This document shows, piece by piece, positions 8,146 through 16,931 of a stretch of DNA of 64,000 nt. The notes below the pieces were generated by a model. The model was not told the origin of the DNA. It was given only the letters and a program-made list of their open reading frames with translations, and ran no database searches. Positions within the stretch are counted from its first letter, which is position 1, and every line of letters starts with the position of its first letter. The stretch covers positions 3,224,001-3,288,000 of the forward strand of contig NZ_CP053381.1 in NCBI RefSeq assembly GCF_017868775.1, given 5' to 3'. Source of the DNA: Billgrantia sulfidoxydans. GTDB taxonomy: Bacteria; Pseudomonadota; Gammaproteobacteria; Pseudomonadales; Halomonadaceae. The translations under genes were made by a program, and so were the position numbers.

Positions 8146-9997
8146 ATGGCAAGGCTCGACGACAAAATAAGGACAAAGAATGGCGAGCCCAAAAGACACT
8201 TTTTTTCAGAAATGGACTCTAGGCCAACTCCCCCGGACAAGGCGGAGCTGGCATGGGGAAGTGACGCAATGGCCTGGGCATTGCGCGCGTTACCAATTGA
8301 TTACATAGCCCTAAATCCCGGGGCCAGTTATCGGGGCTTACATGATAGCCTGGTAAACGTCCTTGGCGACCTAGCGCCCTCTATGCTTGTTTGCCTGCAT
8401 GAAGAGCATGCCGTTGCCCTTGCCCATGGTTATGCCAAAGTAACCAAACAGCCCATGGCGGTAGCACTGCACAGCAATGTGGGCCTGATACATGCCAGCA
8501 TGGCGATCTATAACGCTTGGTGTAACCGGGCACCCATGCTCATTCTCGGAGCGACTGGCCCGGTAGATGCCAATCGCAGGCGCCCCTGGATCGACTGGAT
8601 CCATACCTCTCAGGATCAAGCGGCGCTGATTCGCCCCTTCATCAAATGGGACAACCAGCCCGCATCGGTAGGCGCGGCATTGGAGGCCATTCTCAGGGCA
8701 TGGCAAACGTCTCGCCGACGCCCCTACGGGCCGGTCTATGTCTGCCTGGACGTTAGTTTACAGGAGCAAGCCATCACCGAGCCCATTAATTTGCCAGACC
8801 CACAACGTTTCCTACCAGGTGAGCCCCCCATGCCTTGCGAAAGCAGTCTGGATGAGGCCGCCCGCCTGCTGAACGAGGCACGTAATCCGGTAATACTTGC
8901 TGGTCGCGTATCTCGTGATAGCAACGACTGGGAGCGTCGGGTCTCCCTGGCGGAGCGCCTCGGAGCCACAGTGCTGAGTGACCTCAAGGTTGCTGCTGCC
9001 TTTTCTACCGAGCATCCCCTTCATCCGTTTGCCCCGGCTTTTCGCCTTTGTGATGACGCCATCGACCTGCTTTCCCGAGCGGACCTGATCCTCAGCCTGG
9101 ACTGGCTGGACCTGGGCGGAACGTTGTATACCGTCTGGCCTGACGGCAAGCCGACCGCGCACGTCATACACGCCACATTTGATGACTATGCCATGAACGG
9201 CTGGGCAATGAATCACCAGCGCATGGCGCCGGTGGACTTGGCACTGGACGGCACGCCCGATACGGTTGTCGAGGCCCTGCTTCATCGCTTGCCAAACACG
9301 TCGACTCGACCGCAGGCCAGTCGGCCTCCCGAAGCTTCCCGCACAAAAGACATCAGTGGCTTGTCACTCGACCTGCAGGCGCTGGCCGAGGCGCTGAATG
9401 AGCAACTCGATACCCAACCTGTCAGTTACCTGCGCCTGCCCCTGGGCTGGCCCGGCAGCGCCTGTCGCTTCCTCCATCCCTTGGATTATCTCGGCTACGA
9501 CGGGGGAGCTGGTATCGGTTCAGGACCGGGGATGGGTCGTGGGAGCCGCCCTTGCCCTCAAAGGCAGCGGGCGTGTGCCCCTCGCCACCCTGGGCGACGG
9601 CGATCTCATGATGGGAATCAACGCTCTGTGGACCGCCGCCCACCATGACGTGCCGCTGCTGATCGTGGTCGCCAATAATCGTGCCTACTACAACGACGTC
9701 GTTCATCAAGAAACTGTGGCCCGGGAGCGCGACCGCCCTGTGGAGAACAAGTGGGTCGGACAGCGTCTCGACCAGCCACTGGTAGATATTGCTGCCATGG
9801 CCCGCGCCCAGGGCTTTCAGGCCGAAGGACCGATTACCGATGCTGCTGTCCTGCAAGACTCGTTGCAGCGGGCGCTCGAGAGTGTCGCTCAAGGTATCCC
9901 GGTACTCCTCGACGTGGTGGTGGAAGCTGGATATGTGAGCAGCGTCGTGGATTTCGATGGCGACGCTCAGCCGAGAGGCAAAAAAGGGGAAGCTTGA
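8146..9997 (+). pseudogene. ThDP-dependent enzyme (acetolactate synthase/benzoylformate decarboxylase-like), frameshifted
   Basis: A thiamine-diphosphate enzyme of about 617 residues read in two frames. The N-terminal part holds the Pyr-domain glutamate in CLHEEHAVALAHGYAK and HSNVGLIHASMAIYNAW. The C-terminal part holds the cofactor motif GDGDLMMG ... VVANN. The two frames join at a GGG run (9534-9536): dropping one G gives the expected GPGMVVGAALAL, so a single extra base lies just before the ThDP-binding half. Start chosen at ATG 8146 (MARLDDK), which fits the family N-terminus, although no strong ribosome site is seen. Such enzymes cleave or form C-C bonds next to a carbonyl. With the next gene, an aldehyde dehydrogenase, it suggests 2-oxoacid to aldehyde to acid chemistry. 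Either a true pseudogene or a sequencing error. Confidence 0.82.
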
Positions 9998-10000
9998 ACG

Positions 10001-10895
10001 ATGGCAAACGCAAACAAAGACATCACGCCTGAATCTGTCCTGCCGAACAATCGTGGCCTTTTCTATGATGGGGGATGGCATCGGGCACTCGATGGGCGGC
10101 GCATGCCCGTATACAACCCCGCCGATGGCAGTCTCCTAGGCGAGACAGAGGAAGCGACCGCGAGAGATATCGACGAGGCCGTCAAGGCCGCTCATCGAGC
10201 GCAGCCACAGTGGCGTGTACTGGCGCCGACACATCGGGCCGCGACAGTACGTGAAATGGCCCGAAGGGTACGTGATCATGCCGAAGAGCTCGCTCTGCTC
10301 GATGCCCTGGATTGCGGGAACCCCCGCTCCGCCATGATCGGCGATATGCAGATCGGCGCCAGCCTGCTGGATTACTTCGCTGGATTGGCCACCGAAATCA
10401 AGGGGGAAACCATTCCCACCCCCGCAGGCCAGTTGAACTATGTACTGCGTGAACCGCTAGGCGTCGTTGCTCGTCTCGTGCCCTTCAATCATCCGGCAAT
10501 GTTCGTCTGTGCCAAGATCGCTGCGCCCCTGGTCGCCGGCAATAGCGTAATCATCAAGCCGAGCGAACACACCCCCCTTTCCGCATTGCGGTTGGCGGAA
10601 CTCTTCGAGGATCTGCTCCCTCCTGGCGTGCTCAGCATCATCAACGGCAAGGCAGAGGCCGGCGCCGCATTGGCCGAGCATGAACGCATCGCCAACGTCA
10701 GCCTGGTCGGCAGCATACCGACTGGCCGCGCAGTATCGCGTGCGGCGTCAGCCACGCTCAAGAGTACCTTGATGGAGCTTGGCGGAAAGAATGCCATGCT
10801 CGTCTATCCCGATGCCGACCTGGACAAGGCCGCCACCAGTGCGGTGCATGGCATGAACTTCGGCTGGACCGCCGGCCAATCCTGCGGCTCCACGC
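10001..10895 (+). pseudogene. aldehyde dehydrogenase, truncated at the catalytic cysteine
   Basis: N-terminal ~298 residues of an NAD(P)-dependent aldehyde dehydrogenase. Seen are VPFNHPAMFVCAKIAAPLVAGN, the KPSEHTPLSAL cofactor stretch, the ELGGKNAM segment with the general-base Glu, and GQSCGS with the catalytic Cys. The homology ends three residues after that Cys. The following bases (about 10890 on) belong to an inverted piece of a second decarboxylase gene, and the frame runs on to a chance stop at 10942. It starts 3 bp after the ThDP gene, so the two were a unit. The missing ~190 residues include the rest of the catalytic domain, so it should be inactive. Confidence 0.85.
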
Positions 10896-10977
10896 CGTCA
10901 ATCTCCACTTCCCCGTCGATCAAAGGACACATGCAGTCGTAGCTTCCCACCGCAACGGATAGTTCTCGTCTGCTCAT
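10889..10977 (-). pseudogene. 5' remnant of a second 4,5-dihydroxyphthalate decarboxylase-like gene
   Basis: From ATG 10977 the minus strand reads MSRRELSVAVGSYDCMCPLI then DGEVEIDGVEP, closely matching the first 30 or so residues of the intact gene at 5195-6187 (LELSIAVGNYDRVRPLIDGEVQIDGVNP). After that the frame passes into the antisense of the truncated aldehyde dehydrogenase. It follows the second Rieske copy as the intact pair does, so a whole second Rieske-decarboxylase unit once stood here. Confidence 0.8.
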
Positions 10978-11024
10978 AAGATTTCCATTACAAGTAATAG
11001 TTGTTGTCGTCGCATTCTGGAACT

Positions 11025-11965
11025 TCATTTAGCCCTGGGGCTAAATTTACGATGCCTCGCGATACAGCCATTCTTCCTCGGGGCGGTACCCAGTTGGCGC
11101 CAGTCGGTTTCCTTCGGCACCTCGCCCTGGAAAGAACTCAGCTTGTGATTGAGGATACGCGGCTCGGTAGTCGCGATTTCATAGAGGTTGTGCGGAGAAA
11201 TCTGCACGGTATACGGCGCAATGAACAGCGTCGTGCAGATATAGTCGTGCGTCTTGGCATCCTTGATCGGACGGCGAATCGCCGCATAACGGAATCCGAT
11301 CGGCGTGGGCTGCACCTGCAGACGCGGTGCCTCGTCGGTGGAGGGACGCAGCCAGAGCTTATCGGTCGCCTCGGCTCCCCCGGTGCGGGCAGGCACCATA
11401 TCGGTGGAGTGCAGGCTCGAGGAGTGCGCCGAGTCGATCCACCCTTCGAGGATCTGCGCCCAGTTGCAGTCGACGACCACCTTGGAGATGGAGATCTTGA
11501 TGTCCGGGGTCGGTTGGAAGACCGGGGGGGTGAATCCGGCTTTTCCTTGGGCGGGCCCATGTAGACCCACACGAACCCTGCCGCTTCATGGGTCGGATAG
11601 GCCTTGTGCTTGACCTTTTCGGTCATCTTCGATTCCGGCGGATCGGACGCCATCTCGAGGACATTGCCCTCGACATCCATCTTCCAGCCATGGTACAGGC
11701 AGCGCAGTCCACACTCCTCGTTACGACCCAGCACCAACGACGCGCGCCGATGCGGGCACATCTTGACCATCACCCCGACGCGCCCCTCCGTATCCCGGAA
11801 GGCCACCAGGTTCTCACCCAGCAGGCGCACCCGTATCGGATCTCCATCCCGCTCCTCGACCTCTTCTGAAAGATAGGCGGGCAGCCAATGACGGCGCATG
11901 ATATCACCTATGGGGTCATCGCCTTCGATCCGAAACAGCAGATCATTTTGTTCTTGTGTGAGCAT
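11025..11965 (-). pseudogene. second phthalate-dioxygenase-type Rieske oxygenase, broken
   Basis: Starts MLTQEQNDLLFRIEGDD at 11965 and keeps the Rieske ligands (CPHRRASLVLG and CLYHGW) and the iron site EGWIDSAHSSSLHS. It has two lesions. One base is missing near 11532-11536, just beside a run of seven G (11524-11530), which shifts the frame after GPPKEKPD. Further on, NLYEIA joins directly to TTEPRILNHKLSSFQGE, so about 115 residues present in the intact copy are deleted. The tail after QLGTAPR is also unrelated. It was the partner of the decarboxylase remnant at 10889-10977. Copy one is probably the working gene. Confidence 0.87.
11658..11763. repeat. 106-bp tract identical to 7276-7381
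   Basis: The partner of the identical tract in the intact Rieske gene. It lies in the part of the pseudogene encoding the iron-sulphur motif, with diverged sequence on both sides. Confidence 0.75.
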
Positions 11966-12011
11966 GGATCAGTCTCCCTACCCGGGTCACATAATCACAG
12001 CGCTTACTTGC

Positions 12012-12062
12012 TTAGCTTTCTAACTTACACATCTAAGATAGATGGTGAGGAGTGAGAGTCAA
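12012..12062 (-). promoter_or_regulatory. promoter and operator of the second Rieske copy
   Basis: Read on the minus strand: -35 TTGACT (12057-12062), 16-nt spacer, -10 TATCTT (12035-12040), 11 nt, then TTAG-AAAG-CTAA (12012-12023). The geometry equals that of the promoters at 7643-7694 and 7976-8026. The four central bases differ, so only the outer half-sites are kept. The promoter looks intact although its gene is broken. Confidence 0.6.
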
Positions 12063-12178
12063 ATCGACCAAGGTCGAATACGTCTGGGCTAGTCCTGCCG
12101 CGTATCAGAGCGGTTTCACTGCGCCGAAATTAGCAGAAAGTCGTATTGCAAATCGGGGTTGATACCGTAGGGTAATGG

Positions 12179-12190
12179 TCACAATAGTGA
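12179..12190. promoter_or_regulatory. inverted repeat TCAC-N4-GTGA upstream of mobA
   Basis: TCAC (12179-12182), AATA, GTGA (12187-12190) lies about 30 bp upstream of the mobA start. It differs from the TTAG-N4-CTAA sites, so mobA is probably under other control. In Comamonas the MarR protein MobR represses mobA, so this could be the operator for the regulator at 14298; that link is inference. Confidence 0.35.
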
Positions 12191-12219
12191 TTAATTTTCC
12201 GAAACTCCTCGAGGCCTTT

Positions 12220-14217
12220 ATGCAGTTTCATCTCAACGGTTTCCAGACCGGCGACCCGACCGTCCACGCGCCTGTCGGTGAACTTACTAACACCGACACC
12301 CTGCCTGAGGAAGTCGACGTGCTGATCGTCGGCTGCGGCCCGGCCGGCCTGACCTTGGCGGCCCAACTATCGGCGTTCCCCGATATCACGACGTGCATCG
12401 TCGAGCAAAAGGATGGCCCGCTGAAGCTCGGCCAGGCCGATGGCATCGCCTGCCGTACCATGGAGATGTTCAATGCCTTTGGCTTCGTCGACAAGGTGCT
12501 CAAAGAAGCCTGCTGGATCAACGAGACCGTGTTCTGGAAGCCTGATGAGGCAAATCGCAAGAACATCATGCGCCATGGCCGTATTCAGGACACCGAGGAC
12601 GGCCTCTCCGAATTCCCCCACACAGTGCTCAACCAAGCCCGAGTCCACGACTTCTACTTAGAGCTGATGCGTAAATCTCCTACCCGGCTGGAACCTAACT
12701 ACTCACGCCGCTTGGTCGATGTGGCGATCGACCACAACAAATCGGACACAGTCACCCTAGAAGCTGAAGACTATCCGATAACGGTAACACTAGAGCGGAT
12801 CGACCCTGCTCATAAGGGCGAGGTGGAAACCGTGCGGGCTCGTTACGTGGTGGGCTGTGACGGCGCACGCAGCGCGGTACGCAAGTCCCTGGGACGCTCA
12901 CTGCGGGGCGATTCTGCTAACCAGGCTTGGGGCGTAATGGATGTGCTGGCAGTCACTGACTTCCCAGATATTCGCATGAAAGCGGCGATCCATTCCGCCA
13001 ATGCAGGAAACGTCTTGATCATACCACGGGAGGGCGGCTACCTGACGCGTTTGTACATCGAACTAGATAAACTCAATGAATACGAGCGCGTCGCCAGCCG
13101 CAACATCACCACCGCCCAGCTAGTGGCCGCAGCGCAGCGCATCCTGCACCCTTATACCTTGGACGTGAAGGAAATCGCTTGGTGGTCAGTATACGAGATC
13201 GGCCAGCGCCTTTGCGACAAGTTCGACGATGTGCCGGCCGAAGAAGTCGACAAGCGATTCCCGCATGTCTTCATTGCCGGAGACGCCTGCCACACCCATA
13301 GCCCAAAGGCGGGCCAGGGCATGAACGTCTCCATGCGCGACACATTCAACCTAGGGTGGAAACTGGCTTCGGTGCTGCAAGGAAAATGCACACCGGATAT
13401 CTTGCACACCTATACCACCGAGCGCCAGACCGTAGCCAAGGAGCTGATCGACTTTGATCGAGAGTTCGCCAAGATGTTCAGTGCCCCACCAAAGGATTCT
13501 CCGGAGGACAAGGGTGACGGCGTGGACCCCAAGGAGTTTCAAAAGTACTTCATTAAACAGGGGCGCTTCACCGCCGGCACAGCCATTCAGTACTCACCCT
13601 CACTGATCTCCGCCAAACCGACCCACCAGCACCTAGCGAGCGGCCTAGAAATTGGAACTCGTTTCCATTCTGCACCCGTTGTGCGGCTGGCGGATGCCAA
13701 GCCCATGCATCTAGGTCACACAGTGACAGCAGATGGTCGCTGGCGACTGTTCGCATTCGCGGGTGCCAGCGACCCCACCGCGCCGGAGTCAGGCCTCAGT
13801 CGGCTGTGCCGGTTTTTGAGTGAATCGCCCGACTCACCGGTGCGTAGGTTCACACCTGTACGCGACGACATTGACTCGGTGTTCGACCTGCGCGCCATTT
13901 GCCAACAGGAATTCCGCGAACTCTCTCTGGATGCCTTCCCGCAGATGCTCTGGCCTAGCAAGGGACGCTACGGGCTCCATGATTATGAAAAGGTATTCTG
14001 CCCAGATCTTAAGTACGACCAAGACATTTTCAACTTGCGCGGAATCGACCGGGAGAACGGCTGTCTAGTGGTCGTGCGCCCTGACCAGCACATTGCTCAT
14101 GTCTTGCCCCTGCAGGCTCATGACGAGCTAGCTATATTTTTTGACCGTTTTATGATTGATGTAGAAAAAACAAAGCCGTCAAATTACGCTTACCAAGAGC
14201 ACACTATTCAATCTTAG
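12220..14217 (+). CDS. mobA: 3-hydroxybenzoate 4-monooxygenase (FAD-dependent)
   Basis: Hydroxylates 3-hydroxybenzoate to protocatechuate with NADPH and O2. The 665-residue product has the phenol-hydroxylase plan: FAD-binding GCGPAG (38-43), the VVGCDGARSAVRK motif, the second FAD motif AGDACHTHSPKAGQGMN, and a C-terminal thioredoxin-like domain ending in VVVRPDQHIAHVLPL. It closely follows Comamonas testosteroni MobA from MQFHLNGF onward, which fixes the start at ATG 12220 (GAGG five bases upstream); the upstream ATG at 12175 adds 15 unconserved residues. It is the only complete aromatic hydroxylase on the plus strand of the island. Phenol 2-monooxygenase is the main alternative name, but the whole-length match favours MobA. 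Confidence 0.88.
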   Translation: MQFHLNGFQTGDPTVHAPVGELTNTDTLPEEVDVLIVGCGPAGLTLAAQLSAFPDITTCIVEQKDGPLKLGQADGIACRTMEMFNAFGFVDKVLKEACWINETVFWKPDEANRKNIMRHGRIQDTEDGLSEFPHTVLNQARVHDFYLELMRKSPTRLEPNYSRRLVDVAIDHNKSDTVTLEAEDYPITVTLERIDPAHKGEVETVRARYVVGCDGARSAVRKSLGRSLRGDSANQAWGVMDVLAVTDFPDIRMKAAIHSANAGNVLIIPREGGYLTRLYIELDKLNEYERVASRNITTAQLVAAAQRILHPYTLDVKEIAWWSVYEIGQRLCDKFDDVPAEEVDKRFPHVFIAGDACHTHSPKAGQGMNVSMRDTFNLGWKLASVLQGKCTPDILHTYTTERQTVAKELIDFDREFAKMFSAPPKDSPEDKGDGVDPKEFQKYFIKQGRFTAGTAIQYSPSLISAKPTHQHLASGLEIGTRFHSAPVVRLADAKPMHLGHTVTADGRWRLFAFAGASDPTAPESGLSRLCRFLSESPDSPVRRFTPVRDDIDSVFDLRAICQQEFRELSLDAFPQMLWPSKGRYGLHDYEKVFCPDLKYDQDIFNLRGIDRENGCLVVVRPDQHIAHVLPLQAHDELAIFFDRFMIDVEKTKPSNYAYQEHTIQS

Positions 14218-14248
14218 ATAAAATACCAAAGTCCCTATAAATGTATAA

Positions 14249-14270
14249 GTCGTGTCGCACTGGCCACGAC
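14249..14270. repeat. hairpin between mobA and the MarR gene
   Basis: GTCGTG (14249-14254) and CACGAC (14265-14270) form a 6-bp stem with a 10-nt loop, 31 bp after the mobA stop and 28 bp before the MarR start. No U tract follows. It could be a weak terminator or a regulator site for the MarR gene. Confidence 0.3.
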
Positions 14271-14297
14271 ATATGTCCAACATAGAGAAAAGACACC

Positions 14298-14768
14298 ATG
14301 GCTAGCAAGCCCTTATCAAAAGCCAACACAATGCCAGGAAACCTGCTAAGGCGTTGCCATCAAATAAGCGTGGCAATTTTTTTACGCCAATGCGAGGAGC
14401 ATAACCTGACCCAGCTACAATACATTACTCTAGCCGCATTGGAAGAACTGGGTCCAGTTGACCAAATTACTTTGGGAAGCCACACCGCCCTAGACCGCAA
14501 CACAGTAGCTGTTGTGGTTAAAAAGTTGGAGGAGCGCGGCTTATTGAGCCGGCAGCGCAGTCTAGCGGACTTGCGCTCTAAGCGGGTTTCTCTGACAGAA
14601 GAAGGCAGGCGCCTTCGTCGTGCCGCCGAATCAGCAGTGACGATCGTTCAAGAAGAATTACTTTATCCACTAAGTAAAAATGAGAGGAGAACATTATGTC
14701 AACTACTGAAGAAACTTGCCAAGGAAAATAATCACCTTAGCCGCGTACCGATTCGAAAGCCGTATTGA
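14298..14768 (+). CDS. MarR family transcriptional regulator (MobR-like)
   Basis: A 156-residue winged-helix regulator. The DNA-reading region runs through LTQLQYITLAALEELGPVDQ and LGSHTALDRNTVAVVVKKLEERGLL, followed by the wing RQRSLADLRSKRVSLTEEG. It lies 80 bp after mobA on the same strand. In Comamonas a MarR protein (MobR) represses mobA and is released by 3-hydroxybenzoate, but there the genes diverge, whereas here they are in tandem. It is the only regulator seen in the island, so it is a candidate reader of the TCAC-N4-GTGA site or of the three TTAG-N4-CTAA sites. The base composition is AT-richer than mobA. Confidence 0.85.
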   Translation: MASKPLSKANTMPGNLLRRCHQISVAIFLRQCEEHNLTQLQYITLAALEELGPVDQITLGSHTALDRNTVAVVVKKLEERGLLSRQRSLADLRSKRVSLTEEGRRLRRAAESAVTIVQEELLYPLSKNERRTLCQLLKKLAKENNHLSRVPIRKPY

Positions 14769-15320
14769 CTGGATGTATACAGTCTCTCTTCTAGCGATTG
14801 ATTTGTTCTACAGCATCGGCCCTTACACCGTCTCGGCGGGCCTCCCAGTCATCGAGCCAGGCGTTCGTGAGGGCATCCTGAATTACCTTCATTGAACCTA
14901 GCCCGAAAACACTCGACAAGGACCGAGGCAGTACTCCTTGGAAGCCGGCGGTCTGTGTTTACCGAAGTGATCACTAGTGGGCGCAAACTTTCGAAAGTTT
15001 CTCACGAACGACAGCAATGTCCTCCGGAGTACGAGCGGTAAGGGCAGAGGTAAGAAATAAACAGGCCGTCTCTCTTTCTCCATCTTAACCTTCAGTGAAG
15101 AGGCAGTGACTGGTATACTGATAGTCGGCTCTTCCCAGCTATAGGCTGCACCCCCATACGGTCTACCTTCACTGACGTTGACAAGGGTGACCTAGGAACT
15201 TAGTAAGGTATGCGGTAAGCCTTCGGTGAACTGTCCACTAGCATCCGGAGGGTGCCAGAGAAAGCAAACCACAGATGTGGGTCAAAGTGTGGGTCATAAA
15301 CCTTCAGGCAAATAAAAAGC
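14769..15320. other. 552-bp gap; one doubtful small frame
   Basis: No recognisable gene. A minus-strand frame of 33 codons (14791-14892, opening MKVIQDALTNAWLDDWEARR) has protein-like composition and could be a fragment of an element gene, but has only a weak ribosome site. The rest up to the IS66 left end shows nothing I can name. Confidence 0.3.
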
Positions 15321-15352
15321 GTAAGCGCCTGGCCATCACCCTTTGCGAGTGA

Positions 15353-16851
15353 TCAGTCGACCGGTTTCCAGTGCTGAGGTAGAAGTTCGTGGATCTGGCT
15401 GGCTTTCTGTGTCGGCAGCCGAGCCAGTACGTCTTTTAGGTAGGCATGCGGTTCATGGCCGTTCAACTTGGCGGACTGGATCAGGCTCATGATGTTGGCT
15501 GCGCGCTGGCCGCTGCGCAGTGAGCCGGCAAATAGCCAGTTGCTGCGTCCGAGCGCCCAGGGGCGAATCAGATTCGCCACCCGGTTATTGTCGATCGGCA
15601 ACCCGCCGTCATCCAGGTAGCGTGTCAGTGCTGCCCAGCGCTTCAGGCTGTAATCCAGTGCCTTGGCCGTCGCCGAGCCGTTGGGCACCTTCTCGCGATG
15701 AGCCAGCATCCAGCGGTGCAGCGCGTCGGCGATAGACCTCGCACTCCACCTGGTAGAGCTGGCCGATGAGCTCGATGGCCTGCTCGGCAATCTAGCTCTT
15801 GCCGGCCACGTGCAGGTCGACGAACTTGCGCCGGGCGTGGGCCATGCAGCCGATCTCGGTCACGCCGTTGGTAAAGCTCTGCTTGTAGCCGCCGTAATCG
15901 TCGCAGACTAGCTTGCCCTTCCACTTGCCGAGGAAGTCCCGGGCATGTTGGCCGCCGCGCCCGGACGCGAAGTCGTAGATCACCGCCTTCTGCTCGGCGT
16001 AGGGCGTGGTGGCATAGGCCCAGAGCTAGGCCTTATTGGGTCTTTTTCTTGCCCGGAGCCAGCATCGGCACCGGCGTTTCATCGGCATGCAGTATCGGTT
16101 CGGTGAGCAGGGTTTCGCGCAGGGCATCGATCAGCGGCTGCAGCCGCACACCACAGATGCCGATCCATTCGGCCAGGGTGGAGCGCGGAATTGCTACCCC
16201 GGCACGGGCGAATATCTGTTCCTGGCGATAGAGAGGCAGATGATCGGCATATTTGGCGATCAGCACCTGGGCCAGCAGGCCGGCGGTGGGGATGCCCTTG
16301 TCGATGATCTGCGCCGGCATCGGCGCCTAGGTCAGCGTCTCGCACTGGTCGCAGACCCACTTGCCACGGATATGCCGCTCGACGCGAAACACGCCCGGCG
16401 TGTAGTCAAGCTTCTCGCTGATCTCTTCGCCGATCCGCCGCAGCTGGCAGCCGCAGGCGTAATGTTCGCTTTCCGGATCATGGTGGATCTCGGTGTGCGG
16501 CAGCTCGGGAGGCAAGGGGGCGCGCTTGGGGACCTTCTTGGTCGCCGGCGGCGTGGAGGCGGGTGCCAGGTCCTCCAGCTCGGTCTCGATGGCGGCGATA
16601 TCGGCATCTACCACCTCCTCCAGCAGGCTGATCTACAGGACGTTGAGCTGCTCGCTGCGCTTACCGAAGGCGTGGCGTTTGAGCAGCGCCAGTTCATAGG
16701 TCAGCTTCTGGTTGACCTGCTCGGTGTGGCGTAGCGTTTCTTGGCTCTGGGCCAGCGCCCGATCCTTTTCTTCCACCTGAGACATCAGCGTGGCCGCCCG
16801 GTGGCGGAGCTGATCGGGGGTGAGCTGGGACAGATCGGTCGGCATGGTCAT
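15353..16851 (-). pseudogene. IS66 transposase TnpC, with multiple stops
   Basis: The DDE transposase of IS66. Recognisable blocks in order are LTPDQLRHRAATLMSQVEEK, the zinc-finger-like CGCQLRRIG ... WVCDQCET, PILHADETPVPMLAPGKKKT with the first catalytic Asp, VCDDYGGYKQSF with the second, and RWAALTRYLDDGGLPIDNN leading to the C-terminal Glu region. It is interrupted by TAG codons at 16633-16635, 16327-16329, 16026-16028 and 15792-15794, a one-base insertion near 16033, and a frameshift or small deletion near 15750. At least three of the TAGs replace a conserved Gln (CAG). The protein between the stops is otherwise well kept. Confidence 0.85.
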
Positions 16852-16931
16852 CCGTCGAGTATGCCAGCCCGACGCTGACAGCGGGATTAGCGCATCCGCG
16901 AATAGCCGGGCCGCCACGTCTGTGCCGCGGA

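Noticed and set aside
14898..15083. A 61-codon frame on the minus strand
   Set aside because: No ribosome site, odd composition (Pro/Leu repeats) and no resemblance to a family.
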